Position numbers and translations under genes: made by a program. A stretch of DNA of 64,000 nt, taken from contig NZ_JADLQQ010000005.1 in assembly GCF_015477765.1 (NCBI RefSeq), forward strand, positions 248,001-312,000. The letters run 5' to 3'. The notes beneath the pieces were generated by a model. That model was given only the letters and a program-made list of their open reading frames with translations. It was not told where the DNA came from and did not search any database. This DNA comes from Nocardia transvalensis. GTDB taxonomy: Bacteria > Actinomycetota > Actinomycetes > Mycobacteriales > Mycobacteriaceae. Positions 40,257 to 49,166 of the stretch are shown here, one piece after another (the first letter of the stretch is position 1; every line of letters begins with the position of its first letter).

Positions 40257-41249
40257 TCACCGCGGTGCGGCCGCACTTTCCCGCACCATTAGCGTCGGCA
40301 CCACCGGCGGCGGTTCCGGCACCGCGGCACCGGACTCGAGCATGTGCAGCAGCAGTCGCATACAGCGCCGCCCGACCTCGTCGAAGTCCTGGCGCACGGT
40401 GGTCAGCGGCGGCGACAGATACGCGGCCTCGGGAATGTCGTCGAAGCCGACCACCGACACCTGTTCGGGCACCCGGATGCCGCGCTCCGCGAACGCCCGC
40501 AGCAGCCCGAGCGCCATCTGATCGTTGGCCGCGAACACCGCGGTCACGTCCTGTCGTTCGGACAGAGCCAGCCCGGCCTCGTATCCCGAGCGCGCACTCC
40601 AATCGCCGCGCAGCGGCGGCGGCACCGGCGCCGCCGCCGCACGGAGCGTGCGCCGCCATCCCTCCACCCTGTCGCGCGCCTCCAGCCAGCCGTCGGGGCC
40701 GGCGACGTGCCACACCGTCCGGTGGCCCAGATCCAGCAGGTGCCGCACCACCAGCCGCGTGCCTTCGAACTGATCCACCGAGGCCGACGGCAGACCCACG
40801 CCCTGGCCCGCCTCCACCACCACCGCCGCCAGCGGTGTGGTCAGGCTCTGCAGGGCGGTGGCGGTGTCCTGTTGCGGCGCGATCACGATCACCCCGTCCA
40901 CGCCCTGATCGGCGAGCCGGTTCACCGCCGCCAGCACGCCGCCCCGGTCGAGCGTCACGATGCTCACCCCGTAATCCGCTGCGCGCGCGGCCCTTTCGAT
41001 CCCCAGCAGCATGCAGGCCGGACCGTAGAGAATGGTGTCGAAGGTGATCACCCCGAGCACCTTCGACCGTCGGCTGACCAGTCCGCGCGCCATCGCGTTG
41101 GGCCGGTAGTCCAGCTCCGCCACGGCCCGCAGCACCCGCTCGCGCGTCTCCGGCCGCACCTGCGGGCTGCCGTTGAGCACTCGCGACACGGTCTGATGCG
41201 AGACCCCAGCCAGTGCGGCGACATCGGTCATCCGTGCCCTGTCTGTCAC
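40257..41249 (-). CDS. LacI-family transcriptional regulator
   Basis: A 330-residue regulator. The LacI helix-turn-helix and hinge are typical (MTDVAALAGVSHQTVSRVLNGSPQVRPETRERV, residues 7-39, then RPNAMARGLVSRRSKVLGVI). A periplasmic-binding-protein-like domain (about 60-325) follows and should bind a sugar or similar ligand. No sugar transporter or catabolic gene is adjacent, so its targets are probably elsewhere. The minus-strand gene lies 66 nt downstream of a methyltransferase gene and 52 nt upstream of the porin-like gene; the latter could be a target, but no palindrome was recognised in the gap. Confidence 0.92.
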   Translation of the reverse strand: MTDRARMTDVAALAGVSHQTVSRVLNGSPQVRPETRERVLRAVAELDYRPNAMARGLVSRRSKVLGVITFDTILYGPACMLLGIERAARAADYGVSIVTLDRGGVLAAVNRLADQGVDGVIVIAPQQDTATALQSLTTPLAAVVVEAGQGVGLPSASVDQFEGTRLVVRHLLDLGHRTVWHVAGPDGWLEARDRVEGWRRTLRAAAAPVPPPLRGDWSARSGYEAGLALSERQDVTAVFAANDQMALGLLRAFAERGIRVPEQVSVVGFDDIPEAAYLSPPLTTVRQDFDEVGRRCMRLLLHMLESGAAVPEPPPVVPTLMVRESAAAPR

Positions 41250-41315
41250 ATCCCGCCTTCCGGTGTGCCCCGGAGCCAGGTTAGCGCCCGCCGAAGCGCC
41301 CTCGAGCCCAATGCT

Positions 41316-42122
41316 TTACGACTTGTGCGCCAGCACCGCCGCCAGCGTCACCGCCACGTGGAAGTCGTCGGCGGCGATACCGCGGTCCAGATCGGCGAGG
41401 AACCGCTCGCGCTGTGCCGCGCTGATCACCCCGGCGGCGACCGCGCGGCGGCTCAGCTCGACATAGGGGGGCCAGAACTGGTCGGGGTCCCACACCCCCG
41501 CCTCGGCGACGACCCGGTCGACGACGCAACCGGCGGCGGCGAGGTGACCGCGCAGGCGCCGTCCGGCCGCGGGGTTCGGGATTCCGGCCAGCATGAAGTC
41601 GTGCAAGGCGCGCAACACCATCGGGTCGCCGGGATGCACGATCACGGTGGGCCAATCGGTGTCCACCAACACGACCCGCCCGCCGGGCCGCAGGACTCGC
41701 ACGATTTCCGCCGTCGCGCCCCGGGGATCCTCGAGATGCTGGTACACACGCTCGCAGCGGATCGCATCGAAACAGGCATCGGGGAACGGCAGCCGATACG
41801 CCGAACCGGTGACGAAACGCGTCGCGGGAGTGCGGGCGGCGCGGTCGCGGGCGAGGGCGACCATGCCCGGATTGGGTTCCACCCCGACCGCTTCGCCCGT
41901 CGGCCCGACCTGCTCGGCCAGTGCCAGCACCTCGGAACCGGTGCCGCTGCCGACGTCGAGAACCCGCTCACCGGGACGCAGGGCAAGCGCTGACCTGGTC
42001 CATTCCCGCAGGTGCGCGATGCCCGGCACCCGGTCCTGCACATCAAGCAGCCATACCTGTTCGTCCAGGCGCCGGGCGTCGGTGTTCTCGTGGAAGGACA
42101 GGGCATGCGCGCTGTCGGACAT
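41316..42122 (-). CDS. SAM-dependent methyltransferase
   Basis: A 268-residue class I methyltransferase. Motif I is VLDVGSGTGSEVLAL near residue 55, motif II region VGVEPNPGMVALAR, the post-I YRLPFPDACFDAIRCERVYQHLEDP, and motif III VLRPGGRVVLVDTDWPT. It resembles the UbiE/type 11 group that acts on small molecules. The C-terminal 90 residues (GIPNPAAGRRLRGHLAAAGC onward) form a helical cap over the substrate. Substrate unknown. It is transcribed in the same direction as the LacI gene after it. Confidence 0.85.
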   Translation of the reverse strand: MSDSAHALSFHENTDARRLDEQVWLLDVQDRVPGIAHLREWTRSALALRPGERVLDVGSGTGSEVLALAEQVGPTGEAVGVEPNPGMVALARDRAARTPATRFVTGSAYRLPFPDACFDAIRCERVYQHLEDPRGATAEIVRVLRPGGRVVLVDTDWPTVIVHPGDPMVLRALHDFMLAGIPNPAAGRRLRGHLAAAGCVVDRVVAEAGVWDPDQFWPPYVELSRRAVAAGVISAAQRERFLADLDRGIAADDFHVAVTLAAVLAHKS

Positions 42123-42198
42123 GATTCGCCTCGCAGTACGTCGAGCAAAACGCAGAAAAACCGGCCGACACTACGATTCGCGCAGACCTAGGCGTTTT

Positions 42199-42420
42199 TC
42201 AACGTAACAGGTACCACTGCCGGCGGGCGACGGCAAGTACCCAGCGAAATGTGGCCACCGCGGCGGCGGTGAGCACGGCCACCTGAGGCGATCCGGTGAC
42301 CAGAAGCAGAACCAGGCAGGTCAGCAGCGCGAGGCCCAGTGCCTCGAGCTTGTACACGGGCCACGCCGTTCCGGCGATATCGACGCTCGCCGGCGGCGGG
42401 GTGGGGTCGACCGCTGCCAT
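42199..42420 (-). CDS. Small two-helix membrane protein
   Basis: A 73-residue protein: a Pro/Ala-rich soluble start (MAAVDPTPPPASVDIAGTAW), two hydrophobic helices (LGLALLTCLVLLLVTGS and VAVLTAAAVATFRWVLAVA) and a short basic end (RRQWYLLR). No family recognised. It resembles small actinobacterial proteins of unknown function next to ilvA. It diverges from the Ddn-like gene, with 90 nt between starts. Confidence 0.55.
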   Translation of the reverse strand: MAAVDPTPPPASVDIAGTAWPVYKLEALGLALLTCLVLLLVTGSPQVAVLTAAAVATFRWVLAVARRQWYLLR

Positions 42421-42510
42421 GGTGTCAGGGTACTCGGATCGCCAAGTTCGGCAAGGCGAACATTTGCCCCCTGAGGGAATATGCGGCGCACGCGGGTTAT
42501 TGTCAGAAGC

Positions 42511-42945
42511 ATGCCACTCACCGGAGAGTACGAACCCAGCACCTCGGATTGGGCCCGCGAACAGGCCGAGCAGTACGAGGCCTCCAACGGCGCGGAGGCC
42601 AACACCATCAAGGGCAAGCCGATCATTCTGCTCACCACGCGCGGCGCGAAGACCGGCAAACTCCGCAAGACCGCGCTGATGCGGGTGGAGCACAACGGCG
42701 AGTACGCCGTGGTGGCCTCGCTCGGCGGGGCGCCGAAGCACCCGGTCTGGTACTACAACATCAAGGCCGATCCACATGTCGAGCTGCGCGACGGCGCGGT
42801 GGTGAAGGACTACACCGCGCGCGAAGTCTTCGGCGAAGAGAAGGCGCAGTGGTGGGAGCGGGCCGTGGCGGCCTGGCCCGACTATGCCGAATATCAGAAG
42901 AAGACCGACCGCCAGATCCCGGTCTTCGTGCTGACACCGCAGTAA
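42511..42945 (+). CDS. Deazaflavin (F420)-dependent nitroreductase-family protein
   Basis: A 144-residue split-barrel protein of the Ddn family (DUF385). Typical segments are [68 protein letters not shown], and [20 protein letters not shown]. These proteins use reduced cofactor F420, made in actinobacteria, to reduce quinones or nitro compounds. A Ddn paralogue (Rv1558) is also beside ilvA in M. tuberculosis, so the linkage is conserved. ATG 42511 is used; an upstream reading from 42481 adds ten residues without support. Confidence 0.88.
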   Translation: MPLTGEYEPSTSDWAREQAEQYEASNGAEANTIKGKPIILLTTRGAKTGKLRKTALMRVEHNGEYAVVASLGGAPKHPVWYYNIKADPHVELRDGAVVKDYTAREVFGEEKAQWWERAVAAWPDYAEYQKKTDRQIPVFVLTPQ

Positions 42946-42953
42946 TCCGATGC

Positions 42954-42984
42954 CGGTGCCCGGCTTCCAGTGGGCCGGGCACCG
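42954..42984 (+). terminator. Terminator after the Ddn-like gene
   Basis: CGGTGCCCGGC (42954-42964) and GCCGGGCACCG (42974-42984) form a perfect 11-bp stem with a 9-nt loop, 8 nt after the stop codon. It separates this gene from ilvA. Confidence 0.75.
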
Positions 42985-43092
42985 CCGTCAGCGGGGAATG
43001 CACCGATGCCGCGGCGGCGACACGGGCCGCAGGACCGCCGAACTCGCCGAGTGGAAAGCAGCCGTCGAACGGCTCCCGGATAGCATGTTCGG

Positions 43093-44448
43093 GTGTCCAA
43101 CCCGCTTGATGTCGCAGAAAAGGTGTCCGGTCCGTTGCCCGAACTGAGCGCGGACGAGATCGATGCTGCCGCCAAGCGAATTTCGGACATTATCGAGCCG
43201 ACCCCGCTGCAGCGAGTCGAGCGGTTGTCGGCCCGGTCCGGTGCGAACGTCTACCTCAAGCGCGAGGATCTGACGGCGGTGCGCTCCTACAAGCTGCGGG
43301 GCGCCTACAACCTGATCGTGCAGCTGACCGCCGCCGAGCGGGCGGCGGGCGTGGTGACGGCCAGCGCCGGAAATCACGCGCAGGGCGTCGCATTCGCGTG
43401 CCGGGCGATGAAGATCAAGGGCCGCATCTACGTGCCGACGACGACGCCGCGGCAGAAGCGTGACCGCATCCGCGCCCACGGCGGCGAATTCGTGCAGTTG
43501 ATCGCCGTGGGCGACACCTATGACGCCGCGGCCGCGGCGGCCGCCGGGGATGTCTCCCAGACCGGTGCCACGATGGTGCCGCCGTTCGACGATCCGCGCA
43601 CCGCCGCCGGGCAGGGCACCATCGCCGCCGAAATCCTCGAACAGCTGGGCGGCGCCCCGGATCTGGTGATCGTGCCGGTCGGTGGCGGCGGCTGCCTGGC
43701 CGGAATCGGGACGTATCTGCGGGAACGGTCGCCCGCGACGGCGATTCTCGGTGTGGAGCCGTCGGGTGCCGCGTCGATGACGGCGGCGCTGGTGGCCGGG
43801 GGGCCGGTGACGCTGCCGGAGATCGATCCGTTCGTCGACGGGGCCGCGGTCCGCCGGGTCGGGGACCTGCCGTACGCGACGGTCGCCGGATTCGGCGGAC
43901 AGGTGATCTCGCATGCCTCGCTGCCGTTGCTGACGGCCACCGAATCACCCAGGGGCGCAGGCTCTTTCCGCATGATGCAGGTCGACGAGGGTGCGATCTG
44001 CACGGCCATGCTGGAGCTGTATCAGAACGAGGGCGTCATCGCCGAACCCGCCGGTGCGCTGGCGGTGGCCGGGCTGGCCGCGGTCCAGGTGGCGCCGGAT
44101 TCGACGGTGGTGTGCCTGCTGTCGGGCGGCAACAACGATGTGTCCCGCTACGGCGAGGTCATCGAACGCTCGCTGGTGCATCAGGGGCTCAAGCACTACT
44201 TCCTGGTGGATTTCCCGCAGGAACCGGGCGCGCTGCGCCGCTTCCTGGACGAGGTGCTGGGGCCCGAGGACGACATCACCCTGTTCGAGTACGTCAAGCG
44301 CAACAACCGCGAAACCGGCGCCGCGCTGGTCGGCATCGAACTGGGTAGCCCCGACGGCCTGGAACCCCTCATCAAGCGCATGCACGACTCCCCCATCCAG
44401 TGCGAACGCCTCGACCCGGACTCGCCCGCCTACCGCTACCTCACCTGA
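43093..44448 (+). CDS. ilvA: Threonine ammonia-lyase (threonine dehydratase), biosynthetic
   Basis: A 451-residue PLP enzyme that deaminates threonine to 2-oxobutanoate, the first step to isoleucine. The Schiff-base Lys is in VRSYKLRGAY (Lys67). Further motifs are SAGNHAQGVAFAC and the phosphate-binding GGGGCLAGIG near 200. The C-terminal domain (about 365-451: LKHYFLVDFPQEPGALRRFL, EYVKRNNRETGAALVGIEL) is the ACT-like regulatory domain that allows isoleucine feedback; only one such unit is present. GTG 43093 is the start. Converges with the beta-lactamase-like gene. Confidence 0.95.
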   Translation: MSNPLDVAEKVSGPLPELSADEIDAAAKRISDIIEPTPLQRVERLSARSGANVYLKREDLTAVRSYKLRGAYNLIVQLTAAERAAGVVTASAGNHAQGVAFACRAMKIKGRIYVPTTTPRQKRDRIRAHGGEFVQLIAVGDTYDAAAAAAAGDVSQTGATMVPPFDDPRTAAGQGTIAAEILEQLGGAPDLVIVPVGGGGCLAGIGTYLRERSPATAILGVEPSGAASMTAALVAGGPVTLPEIDPFVDGAAVRRVGDLPYATVAGFGGQVISHASLPLLTATESPRGAGSFRMMQVDEGAICTAMLELYQNEGVIAEPAGALAVAGLAAVQVAPDSTVVCLLSGGNNDVSRYGEVIERSLVHQGLKHYFLVDFPQEPGALRRFLDEVLGPEDDITLFEYVKRNNRETGAALVGIELGSPDGLEPLIKRMHDSPIQCERLDPDSPAYRYLT

Positions 44449-44464
44449 CAGGAGACGGCGGTAG

Positions 44465-45715
44465 TTAGGCGGCGCGGGGTCGGGCGATGGGGGCGGAGCG
44501 GCGGGCGGCTCGGGAGCTGCGGACTACCAGGGGGAGCACCCAGGCGGAAGCCAGTTGGTCCCAGGCGAACTTGTTCAGGGTGAGGCGGTTGTGGACGTAG
44601 CCGACCGAGAGGCCCAGGCGGGGTTCGGCCCAGCCGAAGGAACCGCCCAGGCCGATGTGGCCGAAACCGGCGCGGGCCCCGGGGACCGGCAGGGAGTGGT
44701 AGCCCAGGTGCCACATCATCGGCACGTAGAACAGGGCGTGGTCGAGTTGGTAGCACTCCACGCGCCGCAGGGCCTTGATGGTGCGGGCCGACAGGTAGGG
44801 GCGGCCGTTCACCATTCCGCCGCAGGCCAGCGCGCCGTACATCCTCGCCAGACCGTCGGCGGTGCAGACACCGTTGCCGGCGGCCAGCTCGGTGTCCAGG
44901 ATCGGCGGCTCGTCACCCTCGAGCAGCGCCTCGAGCCCGGGCAGGAACAGCGCACGGGTCGCGGCACCGGCGGCACCGGGAATGCCGTAGGCACGGCCGA
45001 GGAACAGGGCACCCGCGGCCGATCCGGCCAGCGCCAACCGCGACCCCGCCAGAGTGGCGACGGTCGTGGACGCGCCCGCGGCCGGGCGGCCGAGATGAAT
45101 GCCGTCGATGCCGAGCGGTTCGCACACCTCGGTGCGGATCAGCTCACCCATCCCGCGACCGGTGACGGCGCGGGCCAGCCCGGCCAGCAACCATCCGAAG
45201 GTCAGCGCGTGATAGGTCGGACGCCCCAGCAGCCGATCGGGTTTCGCCGCGGCCAGCCGCTGCTCCATCAACTCGTGGTCGAGCACTTCCTCCAGGCCCG
45301 CGGCGATCGGCGGCAGCGCGGACAGGCCCGCACGGTGGGTGAGCAACTGCCGCACCGTGATTGTCTCTTTACCGTTGACGCCGAAGTCCGGCCAATAGTC
45401 GGCCACCGGAGCGTCGTAGTCGACCAGCCCCCGATCGGCGAGGCGATGGACGACCGTCGCCGCAACGCCTTTCGTCGCCGAAAACACGATGCTGCCGGTC
45501 TCGCGCGTCCACGGCTGGGTCGGCGAGGACTGCCCGGTCCAGATCTCGACCAGCGGTTCGCCGTGCCGATGAACCGACAGGGCGCCACCGGCGCCGGGGC
45601 GGTTGCCGACCAGTCTGGCGAACGCACGCACCAGCGGTTCGAACCCGGGGGCCGCGTACCCGTCCACGTCGGCGGGTAGATCGGCTCGATCAGAAGAGAA
45701 AGCGACGTTGCTCAC
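44465..45715 (-). CDS. Serine beta-lactamase-like esterase
   Basis: A 416-residue protein of the class C beta-lactamase/EstB family. The SxxK motif is SATKG near residue 78 (Ser nucleophile and Lys), followed by a Tyr-containing loop (YDAPVADYWPDFG) and a C-terminal GHIGLGGSFGWAEP taking the place of the KTG box. Such proteins hydrolyse esters or peptidoglycan-derived peptides and seldom true beta-lactams. No signal peptide, so cytoplasmic. The start is GTG 45715 with GGAG only 2-3 nt away, so it is uncertain; readings far upstream cross the promoter of the divergent lipoprotein gene and are not real. Converges with ilvA. Confidence 0.82.
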   Translation of the reverse strand: MSNVAFSSDRADLPADVDGYAAPGFEPLVRAFARLVGNRPGAGGALSVHRHGEPLVEIWTGQSSPTQPWTRETGSIVFSATKGVAATVVHRLADRGLVDYDAPVADYWPDFGVNGKETITVRQLLTHRAGLSALPPIAAGLEEVLDHELMEQRLAAAKPDRLLGRPTYHALTFGWLLAGLARAVTGRGMGELIRTEVCEPLGIDGIHLGRPAAGASTTVATLAGSRLALAGSAAGALFLGRAYGIPGAAGAATRALFLPGLEALLEGDEPPILDTELAAGNGVCTADGLARMYGALACGGMVNGRPYLSARTIKALRRVECYQLDHALFYVPMMWHLGYHSLPVPGARAGFGHIGLGGSFGWAEPRLGLSVGYVHNRLTLNKFAWDQLASAWVLPLVVRSSRAARRSAPIARPRAA

Positions 45716-45879
45716 ATCTCCACGGTACGGTCGGGCGATAGCATTCGGCAATGATGTTGTCCGAGCGGTGATTTCCGCGTAACAGTGATCGGCATCGGCG
45801 TCGCCGGTGATCTCGCCACCGCCGGACGGTCCCCGCACACGGCTCCGACACGCCGTGATCTGCAAGGAGGGAGCGGAAT

Positions 45880-45926
45880 CCGACCACCGAGTCGGTGCGA
45901 AGTCGCCGCCCCGGCGACGACCGGAT
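45880..45926 (+). other. Structured leader before the lipoprotein hydrolase gene
   Basis: Two short hairpins are present: CCGAC (45880-45884) with GTCGG (45891-45895), and GTCGCCG (45902-45908) with CGGCGAC (45912-45918). ATCCG (45878-45882) can alternatively pair with CGGAT (45922-45926), enclosing both. The structure lies 15-60 nt before ATG 45941. It does not match a riboswitch class I know. Confidence 0.35.
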
Positions 45927-45940
45927 GGATACGCTGGGTT

Positions 45941-47344
45941 ATGGGATCGTTGCGTTCGGTGGCCGTCGTGGTATTTCTTCTCGCCCTGGTCGCGGGCTGC
46001 GCGAAATCGGAGCCACCGCAAGCGACACCGACGACGACACCGGCAGACCACTCGCTGGTCGGCGACTGGACCGGCGTCCTTCCGCTGCCGGATCAGGAAC
46101 TGCCGCTGGGGCTGAGCTTCACCGCCGACGGCGGCACCTTCACCGTGCCGAAGCAGGGCATCTACGACAGACCCCTGGCCCAGCTGTCGACGAAACCGGA
46201 GGATGTGCAATTCGCCGTCCCCGGCCTGCCCGGCGCCGCCAACTTCCACGGCACCTACGACCGCGGCAACGACACCATCACCGGAACGTTCAGCCAGGGC
46301 GGCCACAACTGGCCGCTGACGCTGAAACGTGGAGAGGTGCCCGCACCGCCACGCCCGCAGGAGCCGAAGCCACCGTGGCCGTACAGGTCCGAGGACGTGA
46401 GCTACCGCAGCGGCGCCCTCACCGTCGCGGGCACGCTGACAGTGCCGGACGCGCCCGGCCCGTATCCCGCGGTCGTGTTGATCACCGGCAGTGGTCCCCA
46501 GGATCGCAACGAGGAACTGCTCGGCCACAAGCCGTTCCTGCTGCTGGCCGACACCCTCACCAAGGCCGGATACGCGGTGCTGCGCACCGACGATCGCGGC
46601 GTGGGCGGCACCGGAGGCAAGCTGGCCCACGCCAGCTACACGGAGCTGGCAGGCGATGTCACGGCCGGGCTGGACTATCTGCGCAGCCGCGCCGATATCG
46701 ATCGGAACCGCATCGGGCTGCTCGGCCACAGCGAAGGCGGGTATATCGCACCGCTGGTGGCGTCGCGCCCGGACAGCGGCGTGGCATTCGTGATCATGAT
46801 GGCCGGACCGGCCGCACCGGGTTCGGATGTGCTGGTCGAGCAGAATTGGCAGATCCTGGCCGCGCAGCAGGCGAGTCCGGAGAAGAAGCGCAAGCAGATC
46901 GAATTCGCCAGCACGGTGGCCACATTGGCGCGCAGCGGCAATCCGGAACAGGTGCGGCAGTTTCTGCTCCAGCACAATGCGTCGGTGCCGACGGATGAAC
47001 AGATGTCGCCCGAGGCGATCGACTTCTACACCTCGCCGTACTTCGCCGCATTCCTCGGCTACGACCCCGCCCCGGCGCTGCGGGCGCTGCGCATGCCCGT
47101 GCTCGCCTTCTACGGCGCCAAGGATCTTCAGGTGCCGCCCGAGCAGAGCGAACCACTGGCCCGCCAGGCCCTCGCCGAGAATCCGGACGCGGACGTCCAC
47201 GTCTTCGACGGCCTCAACCATCTGATGCAACCGGCGGGCACCGGCCTGCTCGAGGAGTATGCGGCGATCGAAACCACCATCGCCCCCGAAGTTTTGACCT
47301 ACATCACCGACTGGTTGACCAAGCGCGTTCCCCCGGCTCGGTAA
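45941..47344 (+). CDS. Lipoprotein alpha/beta hydrolase
   Basis: A 467-residue exported protein. The signal peptide MGSLRSVAVVVFLLALVAG ends in the lipobox LVAGC, so it is a lipoprotein. Residues about 35-140 are a beta-rich domain (SLVGDWTGVLPLPDQELPL, TGTFSQGGHNWPLTLKRGE). Residues about 160-465 are an alpha/beta hydrolase with VVLITGSGPQDRNE (oxyanion), RTDDRGVGGTGG, the elbow IGLLGHSEGGYIAP near 265, an Asp in FYGAKDLQVPPEQ and the His in DGLNHLMQP. This two-domain form is known from bacterial acyl-carboxylesterases. Its last 41 nt overlap the treZ 3' end on the other strand. Confidence 0.85.
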   Translation: MGSLRSVAVVVFLLALVAGCAKSEPPQATPTTTPADHSLVGDWTGVLPLPDQELPLGLSFTADGGTFTVPKQGIYDRPLAQLSTKPEDVQFAVPGLPGAANFHGTYDRGNDTITGTFSQGGHNWPLTLKRGEVPAPPRPQEPKPPWPYRSEDVSYRSGALTVAGTLTVPDAPGPYPAVVLITGSGPQDRNEELLGHKPFLLLADTLTKAGYAVLRTDDRGVGGTGGKLAHASYTELAGDVTAGLDYLRSRADIDRNRIGLLGHSEGGYIAPLVASRPDSGVAFVIMMAGPAAPGSDVLVEQNWQILAAQQASPEKKRKQIEFASTVATLARSGNPEQVRQFLLQHNASVPTDEQMSPEAIDFYTSPYFAAFLGYDPAPALRALRMPVLAFYGAKDLQVPPEQSEPLARQALAENPDADVHVFDGLNHLMQPAGTGLLEEYAAIETTIAPEVLTYITDWLTKRVPPAR

Positions 47345-49064
47345 CGCTGTCGAGGACGACGAAGCCGTGCCCCGGGACCGTGGTGTGCGTCGCCGTTCGG
47401 TCGACCGGATCCCACGCCAGCAGCGGCCGTCCGGTCAGCGCGACCGTGACCGGGACGGCCGACAGGTTGCAGATCAGATGGATGCGGTTGCGGTGCAGGA
47501 TGATCCAGCGCTGGCCCTCGTCGTATTCGATGTGCAGAAGATCCAGACGGGGGTCGGTGATGTCCGCGTGGGTGCGGCGCAGAGTGAGCAGGTCTCGATA
47601 GCACCGCAGCAGGCGGGCGTGGGCGGGTTTCGACGGCTCGGCCCAGTCGAGCGTGGAGCGGTCGAAGGTGGCGGGATCCTGCGGGTCGGGAATGTCGGCG
47701 GCGGGCCAGCCGTGGTCGGCGAATTCGGTCTTGCGGCCCTGCGCGACGGCGGCGGCCAGGTCGGGTTCGGGATGGGAGGTGAAGAACTGGAACGGGGTGC
47801 GAGCGCCCCACTCCTCGCCCATGAACAGCATCGGCGTGTACGGCGACAGCAGCACCAGGGCCGCCTTGATCGCCAGCTGCCCGTCGGTGAGGTAGGCACT
47901 GGGCCGGTCGCCGAGGGCACGGTTGCCGATCTGGTCGTGGGTGCAGGTGTAGGCGAGCAGGGAACTGGCCGGAGTGGTCCGGGTGTCCAAGGGGCGCCCG
48001 TGGATACGGCCACGGAAGCTGGAATAGGTTGCGGCGTGAAAGAATCCGTGCCGCAAGGTATCGGCGAGGCAGCGCAGTGACCCGAAATCGGCGTAGTAGC
48101 CCTGCCTTTCGCCGGATACTGCGGTGTGAATGGCGTGGTGCAGGTCGTCGTTCCACTGGCCGTGCAGGCCGTAGCCACCGGCGGCGCGCGGGGTGATCAG
48201 GCGGGGGTCGTTGAGATCGCTTTCGGCGATGAGGGTGAGGGGGCGGCCCAGATGTGCGGAGAGGCTTTCGGTTTCGACCGCGAGCTCCTCCAGCAGCGGG
48301 ATGGCGCGACGGTCGTCGAGCGCGTGGACGGCATCCAAACGCAGTGCGTCGATGTGGAAGTCGCGGAACCAGCGCAGGGCGTTGTCGATGATGAAGCGAC
48401 GCACCTCGTCCGACCCGGGTCCGTCCAGGTTGAGGCTCTGCCCCCAGCTGTTGCGGCCCTCGCTCAGATACGGGCCGAACCGGGGCAGATAGTTTCCCGA
48501 CGGGCCGAGGTGGTTGTAGACAACGTCGAGCGCCACGGCCAGCCCCCGGCCGTGGCAGGCGTTCACGAAGCGCTGCAGCCCGTCCGGGCCGCCGTAGGGT
48601 TCGTGCACGGCGTACCAGAGCACCCCGTCGTATCCCCAGTTCCACACGCCGTTGAAGGCATTGACGGGCATCAGCTCCACCGTCGTGACACCGAGGTCGA
48701 CCAGGTGATCCAGGCGCCGGATCGCCGCGTCGAAGGTGCCCTCGGGAGTGAAGGTGCCCACGTGCAGTTCGTAGATCACCGAGCCGGGCAGCTGCCGCCC
48801 GGTCCACGCCGCATCCGTCCATCCCCGCTGATCCAGCGCATGGACCGCAGACCTGCCGTGCACCCCGTCCGGCTGCCGCGGCGACCGCGGATCCGGCAAT
48901 ACCACCGCATCGTCGTCGAGCAGAAACCCATACCGCGACCCCACCCCGGCCTCGACATCCGCCCGCCACCAGCCCCCGTCCCCCGGCTCCATCGCAGACA
49001 CCTCACCGTCCACCTCGACCCGCACCAGCCCCGCCTGCGGCGCCCACACCTCGAACCCGGTCAC
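47304..49064 (-). CDS. treZ: Maltooligosyl trehalose trehalohydrolase
   Basis: A 586-residue GH13 enzyme that releases trehalose from maltooligosyl trehalose made by TreY. Markers: FEVWAPQAG in the N-terminal beta domain, LPDPRSPRQPDGVHGRS, YELHVGTFTPEGTFDAAI, LDVVYNHLGPSGNYL, ALRLDAVHAL with the nucleophile Asp, LIAESDLNDPR with the Glu, and TCTHDQIGNRALG with the third Asp. GTG 49064 matches the short N terminus of known TreZ; ATG 49076 would add four residues. Unlike in M. tuberculosis, it is not next to treX-treY. Convergent overlap of 41 nt with the lipoprotein hydrolase. Confidence 0.95.
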   Translation of the reverse strand: MTGFEVWAPQAGLVRVEVDGEVSAMEPGDGGWWRADVEAGVGSRYGFLLDDDAVVLPDPRSPRQPDGVHGRSAVHALDQRGWTDAAWTGRQLPGSVIYELHVGTFTPEGTFDAAIRRLDHLVDLGVTTVELMPVNAFNGVWNWGYDGVLWYAVHEPYGGPDGLQRFVNACHGRGLAVALDVVYNHLGPSGNYLPRFGPYLSEGRNSWGQSLNLDGPGSDEVRRFIIDNALRWFRDFHIDALRLDAVHALDDRRAIPLLEELAVETESLSAHLGRPLTLIAESDLNDPRLITPRAAGGYGLHGQWNDDLHHAIHTAVSGERQGYYADFGSLRCLADTLRHGFFHAATYSSFRGRIHGRPLDTRTTPASSLLAYTCTHDQIGNRALGDRPSAYLTDGQLAIKAALVLLSPYTPMLFMGEEWGARTPFQFFTSHPEPDLAAAVAQGRKTEFADHGWPAADIPDPQDPATFDRSTLDWAEPSKPAHARLLRCYRDLLTLRRTHADITDPRLDLLHIEYDEGQRWIILHRNRIHLICNLSAVPVTVALTGRPLLAWDPVDRTATHTTVPGHGFVVLDSVTEPGERAWSTSR

Positions 49065-49166
49065 GGCCCCCAGCATCCCACGCCCCGGCCGATCCCCCGC
49101 ACCACGCGGCCCGAATGGGGGCTTTCCCGGAGGGCGCGGGGGAGGTGGGGGTGGCACAGTGAAGGC

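Noticed and set aside
45841..45940. Leader considered as a second cobalamin or other known riboswitch
   Set aside because: It lacks the B12 box and the other conserved aptamer strings; no match to SAM, TPP, glycine or ydaO consensus that I can recall.
44465..47230. A 921-codon reading that would extend the beta-lactamase-like gene far upstream
   Set aside because: The extra N-terminal part is antisense to the lipoprotein hydrolase and has no family similarity; the domain starts at the GTG at 45715.
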